A stretch of 64,000 bases of DNA, taken from assembly GCA_000750105.3 (NCBI GenBank), contig JPHH03000007.1:744001-808000 (forward strand), read 5' to 3'. This DNA comes from Tolypocladium sp. Sup5 PDA-1 (lineage: Eukaryota > Ascomycota > Sordariomycetes > Hypocreales > Ophiocordycipitaceae). Within the stretch, counting starts at the first letter, position 1. The number at the start of each line of letters is the position of its first letter. This document shows, piece after piece, positions 20,656-33,796 of this stretch. The notes beneath the pieces were generated by a model. It saw nothing but the letters and a program-made list of their open reading frames with translations. It had not been told where the DNA came from and made no database searches. A program made the translations under genes and the position numbers.

Positions 20656-23600
20656 CTACCACCCCTTGTATGCCTGCCGCGCCGACTTCTGCTCCCGTCC
20701 CCGCACCTTGCGTCGCTCCTTGTTCTTATCAAACTTCTTGCGCTTGTCTCGGCCATACTTCTCTGGCTGCGTAAGCGCCTCAATCTTCCGCTTGCTAGCC
20801 CTCTGCTGCCTCCTAGTCCTGACTTCTTCGCGAATCTCGAGCAGCATCTTGCTGTACTCGGTCGTGCCAAACTTCTTCTGCAGCGCGTCCATGAGGATCT
20901 GGGCCCTGGTCTTGAGGCCCTCGAGCTTCGTCTTGAACAGCTCATCCTGGCTGAAGGGCACTGGGATCGACGGGTCCGTCAGGTGCTGCAGCGGCGCAAG
21001 CATGGTCTTGAGGGAGGGCTGGGTGTGCGGGAGCGATGCCCTGCGGAAGACGGTTTCCAGGATTTCCATGGCTGCCACCTTGGAGTTTATGGCCATTCCT
21101 CTCGGGCGAATCTCCTTTCGCAGGATGTGAGACAGCCTCCAGAACAGGTAGTCCAGGCTCTTCCGCTTCTGGTCATCGTCCCCTTCCTCGTCCTGGTCTT
21201 CGGCCTCGTCGTTGAGGCCTGATTCGTCCACGACAGTGGCTGTCGCCGGAAGGCAGGATCCAAGGAACACTAGAGCCTGTACAAGTTCAGCCGCCAGGGG
21301 CTCATCCACCTCGGTGCCGTTTAATGTGCCAAGGGCAACCCGAGTGAGCTTGTACACTTCGTCAACCCCCAACGTGAGACCGTGGGAGCCCTGGATGGTT
21401 TCGCCCCTCGAGGAGCCAGTTCTCTGCTTCGCAAAGTCGACAAGATATGAGTTGATCAACCTCACAGCTGCCAACTTAACGAGCGGTTGGGGGTGCCGGA
21501 GACATCCTGCGACGTTGAACCAAAGATCTTCTTTGCCGGCCGACAGTGTCTGCGCGCGCATTGTCATGGTGAAGAGGCGGACGACCTCAAGCGTCGTCTC
21601 GACTAGCTGCTCATCCAGGCTCTCGATCTCCTCAGATCCGAGAATGCCCATGGCTTTGGCAAGCACAATCTTGCAATCTTTGGTGTTCTTTTGCGCGTCA
21701 TCGTTGGACTCAAAGTAGTACCCAAATACTTGCAGGGCCAGCCTAAGGACAGTCGGGTTGTCGTCCTTTTCTAGCCAAGACCGCAGGAGTGTCAGGTACT
21801 TTTGAGTTCGCTCCTTGTCCGACTTGTGGAAGATCTCTTTGAGCAATTCTCCGGCAGCAAGTCGGCACTTCTCGCTGTCGTCGTTTGCAAGCACGAAGAA
21901 CAACGGCAGGAAGCAGGTTCCGGCGACTTCTTGGACGAATTCATCCGACGACTTCATGAGCAGCAGATGCACAATCTCCATGACAGACAAGCGGCCGCCT
22001 TCACGATCGTACTTGAGGTTGGCCACAACAAAGTCGAGTTGCTTACCCCAGCGCGCCTTCTTCTGCGGGTATTCCCTGATGAACTGGAAGAAAGCTCCGC
22101 GGGCCAAGTCTCGAGTATCCTTGTCGTCGTTGCCAATCATTACCGTGCCGACATGGTCCACAGTGTCATAGACCACCGCAGTCTCAATTCGACGATCCAG
22201 GACAGAGCGCAAGAAGTTGAAGGTGACATGCCGGTACAGCGGCTCCGTAAAGTCATCTTTGAGCTTGCCGAGAAGCATGTCGATGGCCGCATCCTTGACC
22301 ACAACGTCTCGCCGATCGCGCAGAACAACCGCCAACATCTTCAGAGCCGCTTGAGCCAGCTCCGTGGTGGTGGACGTAGACGTTGAAATGCTCTTTGTCG
22401 CTTCCTTGACGGCAACTTTGTAAATGTTCTTTCCATCGTCCGTGGTGAATGGGACTTTGACGATTACGGCGAGGAGTCGGAAGGCTGAAATCTTGACTTC
22501 GTCCTCGCCGTCAATGATGGTGTCTCCCAGGATCGGGAGAAAACCCGCCACGTTTGCCGGAGTCCGCAAGCTGTCGTGCTTCTTGAGCATGGATCGCAAA
22601 ATATCAAAGGCGAAGCGCACAATCTTGTAGGTGTGCTTGGTAGTCCTGCCGCGCTCGCCGCTCTTCTTCGCCCCTCTCTGGACAAGATATTTTCTCAGTC
22701 TATAGTCCAGCTTTTTCTGCACTTCTGGTTGCCGGCTTCGATAAGCCTCTTGGATGACTTCGTAGCAGAACACCAGAGTATCGCGAGACTCGGCGGCAGG
22801 ATTCTGCAGAAGTCCCGATCCTATCCTGCCCATTAAGGTGTCAATCTTCCGCACCATCTTCAAATCCACCTTTTGCATCAGGAGCGCCTGTAGTGGTTTG
22901 ACGAGTTGGATCAGGTGGCTGACCGACGCGTTTTTGGCCACCAACTCCATGGAATCTTGGCTCTTGCTGCTCTTGATCTCCTTCATCTGGGTGGTATAGC
23001 CGTCGGCGTCCTTCTCCTGGCCGATCACGCCGAAGATGTCATCCATGACAACATTAACAACGGCGGACAGGCAGTGGTCCAAGTCTCCCGGTGCAAAAGT
23101 TGGCACCGTGGCCACGAGGATAGAATGCATCGTGTATGAGAGAACATGCAACTGGTAGCCTCTGGTCAACGCACCCCGCAGCTCCTTGAGAAGGAAGCCA
23201 AAGAACGACGGTCCTAGGATAACAGCAATCTTGACCAGGGTGTCACGAGCCAGATCTCTGGATTCCAAAGACTTGCTGCGCAGAATATGACAGATATCCG
23301 TCAAGACGCCCGCTAGTTTCTGGTCCATTTGCTCTGGAGGCAGTAGCTTCAGTAGCTTGACAATGACCACGCCAACCGGCACTCGATAGCTGACCTCGGA
23401 CTCATCCTTTTCGTGGAGATGCTTGACAAGGGGAGGCAGGAAGTAATTGAGCACATCAGTGGCAAGCTGAGACCTCTTGGGAGCCGTGAGGCGCAACCTC
23501 TGCGCAGCTGGTGACGGGCCATCAGGTTTGTCCACGTCCATGGCGTCTGGCGCTTCGGACTCCGAGGAGAGAACCAATGCATCGCAGAATTTGCCAAGAA

Positions 23601-26600
23601 GTCGAACAGTCTGCTTCTGCATTTCCGGTCGTGACTCGATATAGCTGATGTATCGATGGAAGGTGGTTCGCCAATGGTTCCAATGAAGCGACATTGCCAG
23701 GCTGCCGATAGTATTTGTTGCTTGCGCACCAAGACCATGGTCGTCGCTTCCGTCTGTTCGTCCAAAGAGGAAATGCTCAAGTAGAGGGATGAAGAACTGG
23801 CCCAGGTTCTGGCTGCCAAACTCCTCGGCAGAGTTCGAGGATTCCAAAGTGCGAAGAGCTTCGAGTTGTCGAGCCGTAGCAGGACTCAGGATGTCAAAGA
23901 AAAATGTCGGTTCCGAGGTGTCTTCCTGGCGTCCCCTCAAGAGGCCGCCCAGATCAGCGACGGGCGCCCAGTCAGGCATCACGGTCAGGAGAAACCCAAA
24001 TACTCGCAAGTATTCACGGCGCACGGTCTCGGAGGATTCACGCGCGCCAGCGTAAATCGAGGGCAAGACAACATTCTTCATATGTTCTTCAAACCCTCCC
24101 TTCAAGCTTGCAGACTGGCAATCCGCAGCGGTCTTGACGAATCGACGGATGCCATCGGCAGAGTTGGATGACAGGACGCCAAATTCCTCGTCCATTCGGA
24201 TGAAGAAGATCAGGTTGTGCAAGAGGGGCAGCCATTGTCTGGGAGTCCACGGGGCATCCCGGTCCGTCGATATCGCATTGAATGACGCGAGACGCCTGTC
24301 GTAGTCCGGTTCATCGAGGCGGCCCTCCTTGAATGAGTTCAGCTCCTTGCAGAGGCTAGCAATCTCAGCTATCTCAGCATCTTGTTGCGAAATAGCTACC
24401 ATGGCCCGGGACAGGGACAGTCGGTTGTCTCTGTCCTTGAAGTAGCTGAAGAGGGACGACAATGTGTCATAGACCTCGCTCAACAGAACCTGATCCTTTG
24501 CTGCGTCAGGCAGCGCGACGAATCTCTCGACAATCAGCAAGATTCTACCCTTCGTCTTCGGGTTCACGCGACGAGGAGGCTGCTTCAGGAGGAAGCTAGA
24601 TATCCGAATGACAGCCTGTACGTTTTCGAGATCCTGCAGGACTGGGGAAAGTGCCAGGATTGTCTCGACGCAAGCCTCGAGGAGATCGTTACTGATGTTG
24701 GGCGACTTCAAAACAGTCGTGATGCTGGCCAGCATGGCTTCGGCATTTGGATCCAGAAGCTCGGCTTTGATGACTTCATTGAACTCCGATTCGCTGGCGG
24801 GCGCCAAAGCGAGCTTGACCAAGTTCTGGAGAATCCCGAGGACGAAGACTTTGACATCGTCCTTTGTCTTCTCGACAGGGAGGCAGGCGATGACCTTGGG
24901 GAGGGTGCCTTCGGGGAGGCATTTCCCATGTGGCGCGAGGAACAGAGCTGCCTTGGGAAGAACAGACCAAGTCGAGATCAATTGCAACATGCCTGACACT
25001 CCTTGCGTCGTCTCAGCGGGTAGATTCTTGTGTCTTGGTGCCACAACCTCCTCGACGATGATGTCCTGATAAGGGGCCCACTGGAAGGATTGCGCATTTT
25101 GGAAGAGCGCTGTCAGGCATTTGATACCCATCGACCTCGTTGCCTTGAGCAGTGAGGTGGTGCTGCCTTTGTCGCCATTGTCTTCTGGTGCAGTGTCTGG
25201 ACCAGAATTCGTACCACTCAAATGTCTGCACGAGTAAACGAGACAGTACAGGACCGCATTGAGAAGTGTCTCCATGTAGGGGTCCACGTTTGTTCCCAGT
25301 TCCGATATGAGAGACGAGATCATGTTCAGGAAACCCATCTGCTTTCGAGCAGGTATGATGGCGTCACCGAAAAGCTTCTTTCTCTGAGTCGATGGGACTG
25401 TGACGCGAACGTCCTTTAACTTCCCTGCAGCGATCTCGAGGAAGCTTCCCATGTCTTGAACCGACAAGTTTCGCAGCACGGCAAGACGAGTGGCCTGCAG
25501 CCCGTTTTTGCCGCTTGCGGCCCCCTTTTTCGAGATGGTGCGGCCGTAGAGAAGTCGCAGCAAGACAGGCATCAGTTCAGGTCGGTGCTCGGGCTTGATG
25601 TTGTCCTCTCCTTGCAAGAAAACTGCGAGTTCGTTCTTGAATCGAGCTTCATCAAGTAGATACTCGAGGTTTTCTTGGTATGCTTTAACGCCCTCCTGCT
25701 TCCAAGCCAAGATGGCTTTCAGTGCCAGTTTCTGGACCTCGACATCACCGTTTTCCATGAGCTGTAAGAGGGCTTCGTAGACTCTCTCATGCTGGTATAA
25801 CACTCTGGGGTTGATGAACTTGGAGAACACACCAAGGATTCCCTTGCGATCAACCAAAGACCAGGTCGATCCTTGAGCTTGTGGCGTCTCTTCGGCAAGT
25901 TCAGCGTCCACATTGTCCTCGTCCATCGCCCAGCAGAGAAAGTGCGGTACAAGCTGGCGAGATCTCTTCTCCACGATAGATGGTATCGCGTTGAAAACTT
26001 TCAGGGCTCGAGATCTGGCGGTTACGGCTCTGGGCTCGGCCAGTTGTTGCTTTCCGTCAAAGTCCCGCAACATCATTTCATCAGCCTTCTCAGTCATGTC
26101 CAGAATGTCATTGGCTGACCTCTCGAGACTAGTCACTGCCGTACAGTCGAAATCGGTGTAAACTTGGCGGTGCGTGTCGCCGTTCTCGGTAGCCGAAGGG
26201 GTCCAGCGAGCAGAGGGGAATTCCACCCAGTTAAACGCAATGGCCGCGACCGCGTCTTCGCCAGGTTTGGTTTGTGTGAGCTGCTGGAGGGCTTCAACTG
26301 CATGATCCCAGATAGGAGACAGTTTGACGGTCAGCATGCCGAAGATGAATCTCGGTATGCCGATTCCAAGCCAAGAAGAGTGGTCAATTGACGCGTATTG
26401 TTGGCCGAGGTTACGCAGGAGCATGGCAATAGTCCTTGTTTGATCAAGGCCCAAGGGCAATTGCTCGACTTGTACCATGGTGTCAGCACAGTCAGGCGAT
26501 GCTTGCGCATCTCCCATCTGTCTCAAGAGCTCCAAAGATGTCAAACGAATATCATGAGACGGGGAGCTGAGGTTCTCCACAAGAGATTTCATCGCAGGAT

Positions 26601-28627
26601 CCTCTTCAGCTGCTGATCCGTCGCTGCCGGTGCTGTCTTGCTTCTCGACTTGGTGGCTGCGGCCCTGGGAGGAACGCTCATACGCAAGATATGCCTGCAG
26701 GAAACCAACCGACCGTGCGAATCGTGGGACGGCTGCGCGAAGCAGAGGGCTCAGAGTTGTGTCGACTGACCCAGCTGCCTTGCTCATTCGGAGGTAGGCA
26801 TGGAATCCCTGGCTGACGATAAAATGCACTTCATCCGACGCCAAGGACGACGAAGGTCGAAGGGCAAGCTTGAGCTTGCGCAAAAGTAGCTCAGCGATGC
26901 GAGCGTTTGTTGAAGGGTGAACAGCAGTGATTTCCAACAAGTGGAGTAGGCCGGCGTATTTCGGCAGGCATCTGTCTCTCCAGACTTGAGGGTCTTTGTT
27001 GTAAGGGCCTCGTTCTGGGAAGGGCGAGATCTCCAATCGCTCAAACTTCGAGACAATCTGGTCTTGCCATGCCTGGGGCAGTCTGCAACAGTCCTTTTCA
27101 CCAACGGGCGGGAAGGCTCGGTTCTTGATCATTCTGGGGAGCAGCACGCACAGCAGGTCCTCGTTCTGTCCCTGGGACCAGTGTGTTGCCATGAATCTAA
27201 GCGACATTAGTATTTGGCATTGCAACTATTCTGAGTTCAACTTACTTGTGGAATTCGCTCCGGAACAGACTGCCGAACCGACTCGGGTCCAGGTCACAGA
27301 AGTAGGAGCAGAAAGGAATGAACCACCTCATAAACGGCTCTCTGGTTAACGACTGGATGAGAGCGTTGATGTGCGGTATCAAAGCATCAATCGGTGCATG
27401 ATGCCAGACAATCGCGACCTTGGCCATAACAGAGGTCCACAAGATGTCGTTCTCATCTTGGCGGATGTCGGCTGCCGCTTTCCCTGTGATGCTGAGGATC
27501 GAGACGAGCTCGCGAATGGGACGGTCCCAGCTGCGAATTCGATACCCTTTCCGAACACCCGTCAGGACGCCGAGCAGCTTAATGAGAGGCACCGTCTGCC
27601 ACTGAACGGGGCTCTCTTGGATCTTCTCCTTTCTCGACTGAATCTTGTCGAGTATCTCTTCCGCAACGGCAGCAAATGTGTCTGCATTGGCGTGGTGGAT
27701 GATGCTTGTCAGAACTCCACAAACCACGTCCGACCAAACGGTTTCTCGAGCCAGTCTGCTTTCCTCTTCCGGAATGGCATCTATGAGAGCGGTGATGATG
27801 GCTCCGCCGGCCGAGTGGATAGATTGGTCTGTTCCCTTGATTGCCTCGGCAAACATGGTCATTAAACCGTCTTTGTATAGGGTGAATTGGCGGTCTTCGG
27901 TCATTTTGCGCAGGTCCTCTTTAGCATGTTCGACGAACAAGGCGAGAGCGACTTCTCGGTGAGACGGAGCGGCCGCTTTCCTTACCAGGAAGCTCATGGC
28001 CTCGGCCGCGAATCGTGCTATATGCTGGGGAAGTCGAGCCTTGCCAAGCAGCGGCGACATGACGTCGAAAGTCGGCCTCAGATCGGGGACCAGAAGTTTG
28101 GACAGGTACTTGAACAAGAAGGCCATGGCTCCAAACGTCCACTCGATAACCTCGACATCTTGGGGCTTGCTGGCAATGGCGAGGAGCAGATCCAAGCTCT
28201 GAGAATAGTACTTCTCGAATCGCACACCCAAATCGTGCGCAAACGCCGCCAAGAGATCCAACAACGGCTCCAAGGCGTCCTTGTCTTGCAGAGATATGTA
28301 CTCGGCGAGCAATCGCATGATCTTCTCCTCGAAATGGAGGATCTGGGGCAGGCTCTCGGACAAGGGAAGCACATCCTTCTTGAAGGCGCAGAACTCCTTG
28401 GAGACATTGAGCTCCCCCCACTTCTGGAGTCCATTCTGAAAGTAGGACGTCGCTGTCGACAGGTCTTCGGTCTCGAGGTCATGTCGGCGGACTTTGCGGA
28501 GCGGTTGGAGCGAGTTGAACTTTGCGATTTTGGTCGAAAACGACTCCCATCGGTGATTTTTCTGGTGGGGCGTCGAGAATTTGTTCTTCCGCACCTTTTC
28601 AATGCGCCCAGACGATTTGGACGGCAT
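20656..28627 (-). CDS. utp20: U3 snoRNP / SSU processome component UTP20, 2640 aa
   Basis: Giant HEAT-repeat scaffold of the small-subunit processome, needed for 18S rRNA maturation in the nucleolus. Two exons, 28627-27246 and 27196-20656, with a 49-nt intron containing TACTAAT. The start at 28627 gives the expected N-terminus (MPSKSSGRIEKVRKNKF, then RWESFSTKIAKF). Alpha-solenoid repeats run through the whole length (for example DAFFLLA-like LLDLLAAFAHDLG and LVQALVFLGSCLPA), and the C-terminus is strongly basic (RKKFDKNKERRKVRGREQK), as in DRIM/UTP20. Length is close to the yeast (about 2500) and human (about 2785) proteins. It is head to head with the CwfJ-family gene, 287 nt between start codons. 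No frame breaks in 7.9 kb of coding sequence. Confidence 0.96.
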
Positions 28628-28914
28628 CGTGGCGGTATAACGGGCAAATGCAAAGATTGCGATCGCAGACCAAGATTTCCACGGTTTGCTCCCCGCCATT
28701 ACTTCCCAAATTTTTTGGTCGGCAGATGTTCGGCGAAACCGATAAGGCTGTGGTGGGCCCACCCGAGCTACAAAAGGCCAATCATGCACCTTGCGCAAAC
28801 TGCTTATCGGCTCTCCTCCAACACGCTCCAAACTCCAGCGCAGCTCCTGGTCACCAACTTGGCATCCTCCTCCAGGTTCGATTTGCCGAGCATCTAGGCC
28901 AACGAGGAATTGCG
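28628..28914. promoter_or_regulatory. Compact bidirectional promoter, UTP20 / CwfJ-family
   Basis: Only 287 nt separate the two divergent start codons, so both promoters and leaders must fit here. An AAATTTTTTGG block (28708-28718) is the most AT-rich part. No TATA box is obvious. Confidence 0.6.
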
Positions 28915-30620
28915 ATGGCCGCTCCCAAGATGTAAGTACTCTGCGAATGGTTGCGAGGCTCTAGTTCCTGACTTTTTGGCACCGCAGAATCGTCCTCGGG
29001 AGCCTCAACGGCCAGCTCGAACTCGCGCTCAAGAAGCTCGCGACGCTTCACGCCAAGAATGACTTTGCCCTCGCAATCCTGACCGGCGACGTGTTCACTC
29101 CGACGACCGACGATGAGCTCATTTCCTCCTTGATGGATGGGACCCTGGAGGTCCCCCTCCCGACCTACTTCACCCTCGGCACGCATCCCTTGCCGGAACG
29201 AATTGCCGCCAAGGTCGAGGCCGACGAGGAGATTTGCCCGAATCTCCACTTCCTAGGGAAGCGGAGCATAACCAAGACGTCAGATGGCATGCGAATCGTT
29301 GCCCTCGGTGGTCTCCTCGACACCAACTTGGTGGGAGGGCAGTCTAAGGAGCAGCACCTCCCTTTCCACACCGAGGACGATGCCAAGGCGCTGCGCGGTG
29401 CAAACAGCGCCGACATCCTCCTGACTTCGATGTGGCCGGCCAACATCTGGCACGGCTCCAAGGTGGCTCTCGAGCCCGCGCACCAAGCGTCCATCCAGAG
29501 CACCAAGGCAATCGCGGAGCTGTGCGCTGCTCTCAAGCCTCGCTATCACCTTTCGGCGTCTCCAGGCGCCTTCTTCTACGAGAGGGAGCCATTCTTGCAC
29601 CCTTCCCAGGGAGACTCAGACGTGAACAGCATCACTAGGTTCATCTCAATGGCTCCATACAGCAACGAAGCCAAGGCCAAGGCCATGTACGCCTTCAGCC
29701 TGAACAAGTCGGACACAACCGCACCGCTCGGGGTCACCGGTTCCCCATTGGCCATCAACCAGAAGAAGCGAGCGAAAGCCGACGAATCGTACAGTCTGTT
29801 TGGCGGCGGTCACCACGACGGCGACCGTCACGGCCGGCGCAACAAGCGACGGCGCGCGTCTCCGCCGCCGGGCCCAGATCGATGCTACTTTTGCCTGTCG
29901 AACCCCAACATCTCGTCGCACATGTGCTGCAGCATTGGCGACGAGTCGTACATCACCACTGCCAAGGGACCGCTGCCTACTTCAACGACGTTTGTGGAGC
30001 AGGGCCTAAACTTCCCGGGCCATTTTATCATCATACCACTTGCTCATGCAGCCACCATTCCCAGCATGGGAGACGCCTCGGACCCGAGCAGCGACACCGT
30101 CCGGACGTATACGGAGATGACCCGCTTTCGCGAGTCTCTGCAAGCCATGATCTCGGCCAAGTCGTCCCACAAGCTCGGTGTCGTCACCTGGGAGATCAGC
30201 CGCGATCGCAACGTCCACCTCATTTGGCAGCTCATCGCCATTCCCGCCGACCTGATTCAAAAGGGCGTGGCGGAAGCCGCCTTCCGGGTCGAGGCCGAGA
30301 ACCAACAGTACCCGGCATTCCTCACCAAGGACCTCTCTCTCGAGGAGCAGGCCGGCTACGGCGACTTCTTCCGTGTATGGCTGTGGGCCGATAACGGCGA
30401 GGACAAGATTAAGGGCAAGTCTCTCGTCATGCCGCTCGCCCCCGACCTACGCTTCGACTTGCAGTTTGGACGCCGCGTCCTGGCCAAGCTCGTCGGCCTC
30501 GAGAAGCGCTTCGTCTGGCAGGACTGCGCCCAGACCGAGGAGGAGGAGACCAAGGACGTGGAGGCTTTCCGCGAGGCGTTCAAGGACTGGGACTTTACCC
30601 TGGAGCAGGACGGCGCTTAA
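28915..30620 (+). CDS. CwfJ-family protein (CWF19L1/Drn1-like), 549 aa
   Basis: Fungal relative of Drn1/CWF19L1, associated with the spliceosome and intron lariat debranching (established for the family). Exon 1 is only 17 nt (28915-28931, MAAPK plus two bases); exon 2 is 28988-30620. The N-terminal half (IIVLGSLNGQLELALKKL ... LTGDVF ... YFTLGTHPLP) is the metallophosphoesterase-like domain that resembles debranching enzyme Dbr1 but usually lacks its catalytic metal set. CwfJ_C_1 starts near CYFCLSNPNISSHM (CxxC) with GHFIIIPLAHAATI, a HIT-like strand; CwfJ_C_2 follows (FFRVWLWADNG ... DLRFDLQFGRRVLAKLVGL). A basic nuclear-localisation-like patch (RRNKRRRA) precedes the CxxC. All expected parts are present. 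Confidence 0.94.
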
Positions 30621-31900
30621 AGAAGTTGGTGTTTTGGGGCATACCCTACTGGGAGGGAGTTCTATTCTTGCATCAACGGGCGTTGGCGAAATGGGAGTGG
30701 GCTGGTTTGCATTTGAACGCGTGAGCTGGTTCAGGGCTTGGAATGCTCGCGTCATCGGCACTTATTCCGGGGGTTCTTCGAAGAAAACGCTAAAGGTTCT
30801 CACCGTCTAGTTATGCGGAGACTCTAAGACATCTAGAAATTTAGATACCCGTCAGAAGGTGCAAAATTATCCGGGCCTCTGAATGTTGTCGACGCTGAGT
30901 TTGTACACGTGACACTGCCGCACAAGATACGCTTCCTCATATGCATCAAGCGTCACGGCGAAAACACCCAGCAGCACTGCAAGCGAATGGACGCATTAGC
31001 AACTAGTTTTAAAACTTTTTTATTTTCCTCAATCAGTAGTAGTATGAGCTAACCTGGGGGACCAACAGCCCTCTCCAGGCTTCTCCTGTGTAATGTACAA
31101 CCAGCAGCCTCTGGAGGCAGCTTCTCGCTCACACATCTTGTGACCGTGTGGCCGAGCTAGTTCTACAAAGGAAACATGCGCGCCGTTGTGCAACCGCGCA
31201 AGAGTGCCCATTACAAATAGCTTGAGGGGTTCTTCCCAGTCGGAAGTATGAACAAGTAAAAGGAAACATTTCGTCGTCTTGAGGATATAGCCGTGCAAGC
31301 GCCGAGGGGTGTTCGACGCAACAGTGTGATATGAAACTGTTTCAGTGGTAGTTCGAGGCCAGCTGAGAGTGGTGAGGCCTTTGGGTAAGGTAGTGTGCCA
31401 TTGGAGTCCGGCCAACATGAGAAAAGTGAGGTTGATTGACGGTCGAATCAAGGTCTCAAAGGGCAAATTGCCAGCAGACTAGTTGACGGCCGATAGGTTC
31501 AGAAAAATCGAAAGAAACGCGGCTCAGTCTGAACGTCGCGAGGGAGTCTTATTTCCCGCGACATGTTTCAGAGTACCACATATCGTCAACTGCCAGAGCA
31601 ATGCGAATCGAAATGAGACTGCGGGCGAAGATGCAAGGGAGGCGAATTGAACCCAGATGGTGGGTCCATGGTCGGACTCAAAGGCGACAATGTCGCGATG
31701 CAATGCCAAAGCCTGATGCCAGCGTGACGAGATGAAATGACGGGGCGCCCAGCATGAGAGCCATCGGCTGAAAGAGACGGTCGTCGCAATTCTGTTGATG
31801 CGTGAACTCGAAGATGGGGAAAAAATAGACATGGTGGAAAAGATCCAATCGCCTCAGTCATCTGCGCAGCAGGCAGTGGTGAGTGGATGGAAGATGATGA
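30621..31900. other. Convergent intergenic region, 1.3 kb
   Basis: No supportable gene. A 145-codon open frame on the minus strand (31466-31029) has no recognisable motif and could be chance. The rest probably holds the 3' ends of the CwfJ and CDC25 transcripts. Confidence 0.5.
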
Positions 31901-33796
31901 TCAGTAGGATGCCATTCGACGAGCTGGGGATCGCTCGCCCGTAACTGGGTTCGGCATCGGTGAATGGCCAAGCATGGAGACAGGAGCAAGTCGCGAGGCC
32001 GGTCGGCTCGGCGCCGTCGGAGAATCATTGAGGTCTGGCTCTCTTTGGCCAAAGGCAAACGTCGCGGCGCGTCCCAGGCCCTTGCGAGACTTCAATCGGC
32101 CCATCTCCCGCTCGCACGTGCGTTGATGCTTCTCGTCCGACATTTCAACGTATTCCGGGGGGTAGCACCGGCCGCGGTGCTCTGCGAAGAACCCGCTGTA
32201 TCCGCCGTCCAAGATGTAGACCTCGGGATACGTCAACTTGGGATAGTGCTCCGAGTTGACGGTACGGTCCTCAGACCGAACATGGCGGGCCATGAGCGGG
32301 GCTCGGTGAGCGGAATACTCGCAGTGAAAGACGAGCAGTGTTTGTCCGGACATGGGTGTCTGGAAGAGCTGGGAGGCGAGAAGCTCCTTGTCGTTGTGGT
32401 TGACCGCCCCCTCAATGTGGCCGCCGTCGTACTCGTACTCAAAGCGGCAGTCAATGACCATTTTCTGGTCAAACTTCTCCGTGTACTTTCCGTCCAGGAC
32501 GTCCAGCAGCGTCTCCTTGCTGATCCGTGGGATTGTATCCGCAGGATCTTCGGGCAAGAAATGGGGAAGCGCGGGCTCGTGAGCTTCTTCAATGTCCATC
32601 ACAGATTTGAGCGAAGAGGAATTGGCTTCTTCGCCCTCTGGCTTTGGCTTCATGATGTCAGCGGGATGCTCGAACATGCTCAGCGAGCGTCGAAATTGCT
32701 TTCGGTTCCTCAAGAACGGGTTCGACTGTCGCCTGGAGTGGCAGTTCATAGGCGAGCCAAGCCGGTGGCCGCTGGAGCCCGCCATGCCGACGAACAGAGG
32801 CCTCGGGCGAGAGCCCATGGTGATCGAGGCGCATGGGCTGTTGGCCGAATGAGGCCTACGCTCTTGGGGCGGAGATGTAGACTCAAAGCATTCGCCCAGA
32901 GATAGACTGGAGCTCGCATGGCCCACACCAGAGTCGGCTCCGAAGCGGAAAGCAGGCAGTTGAGGGTCAGCCTGGACTCTACCGGGGATGGACGAGGTAG
33001 TGAGGCCTTTCATACGGCTGAGCGAGGGCCGCCGGGGAGCAGCTATCTTGCGGCTTCGGGAGATTGTCAGTACACATGCTGTGGAGAGGGGAGGAATGCT
33101 CATGGAGACTGACTCAGCCAGTATGGATTTAGGCGGCTCCAAAGAGGACTGGCGGGTAATTGGAGCTGGAGAGTCCAGCATCATGTCGTCGTGATCATCG
33201 TTGACGGTAGGGGTCGACATGGGCGTCGGTGATGTTATCTCGATCTGCGTGCTAAATGGCAACTTGTGAGGCAGAGGGGACACTTCCATCAGTTCGGTCA
33301 TGGGAGCCGGCGACGACGAGGGTAGGGGAGGCGTCGTCACGTAGTCTGCAGGAAGGTTATGGTCAGCCTTGAAGCCCTCGGGGAAGGTCACGTTGGATGG
33401 TGGCTCTCACGTCTGCCCTCCATGCCTCCCATCATGTTGGCAGTGAAGAGTGCACGTCGGGGCGTTGGAAAATGGGGACTGGCAAACCATCAAAGTCAGC
33501 AAACACGATGAACATGGACACTCGGTAGGGTAGCATGGGACGAACCTTGCGTCGTTGTCGATGCGGAAGTTCTGGGACAGGTCCGCCGCCAGGCTGGCAG
33601 CAGGCGAAGAGCCCCGGACGTCCTTGACGTTGAAGTAGTCACCGCTTCTGTGCAGCTGCTCACGAAGACCGAAGGAGCTGCCAGAGCCACTCGAATAGAG
33701 CGAATGCGGCCGAGGACGGAAAATGTCCCGGCTACCCCAGGCAGGGGCTGGCAGCATTGGGCGGTGCAGAGCCGCCAATGGAGAAGAGGCTTCCAT
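31901..33796 (-). CDS. cdc25: M-phase inducer phosphatase CDC25 (NIMT type), 587 aa
   Basis: Dual-specificity phosphatase that activates Cdk1 at mitotic entry by removing inhibitory Thr/Tyr phosphates. Three exons: 33796-33546, 33478-33411, 33345-31901. The N-terminal regulatory half is Ser/Pro-rich with many SP/TP sites, including a TPRRALF motif encoded across the second exon. The rhodanese-like catalytic domain (about 380-510) has the signature HCEYSAHRAP, with catalytic C448 and R454 in C-x5-R, preceded by the DCRFEYEYDGGHI block and followed by YPEVYILDGGYSGFF. The tail is basic and Ser-rich. Length fits filamentous fungal orthologues. The two small 5' introns were placed by frame, and the resulting sequence reads like the known N-terminal region. 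Confidence 0.94.

Noticed and set aside
31029..31466. 145-codon minus-strand open frame
   Set aside because: No recognised motif, signal or supporting splice context; not enough to call a gene.
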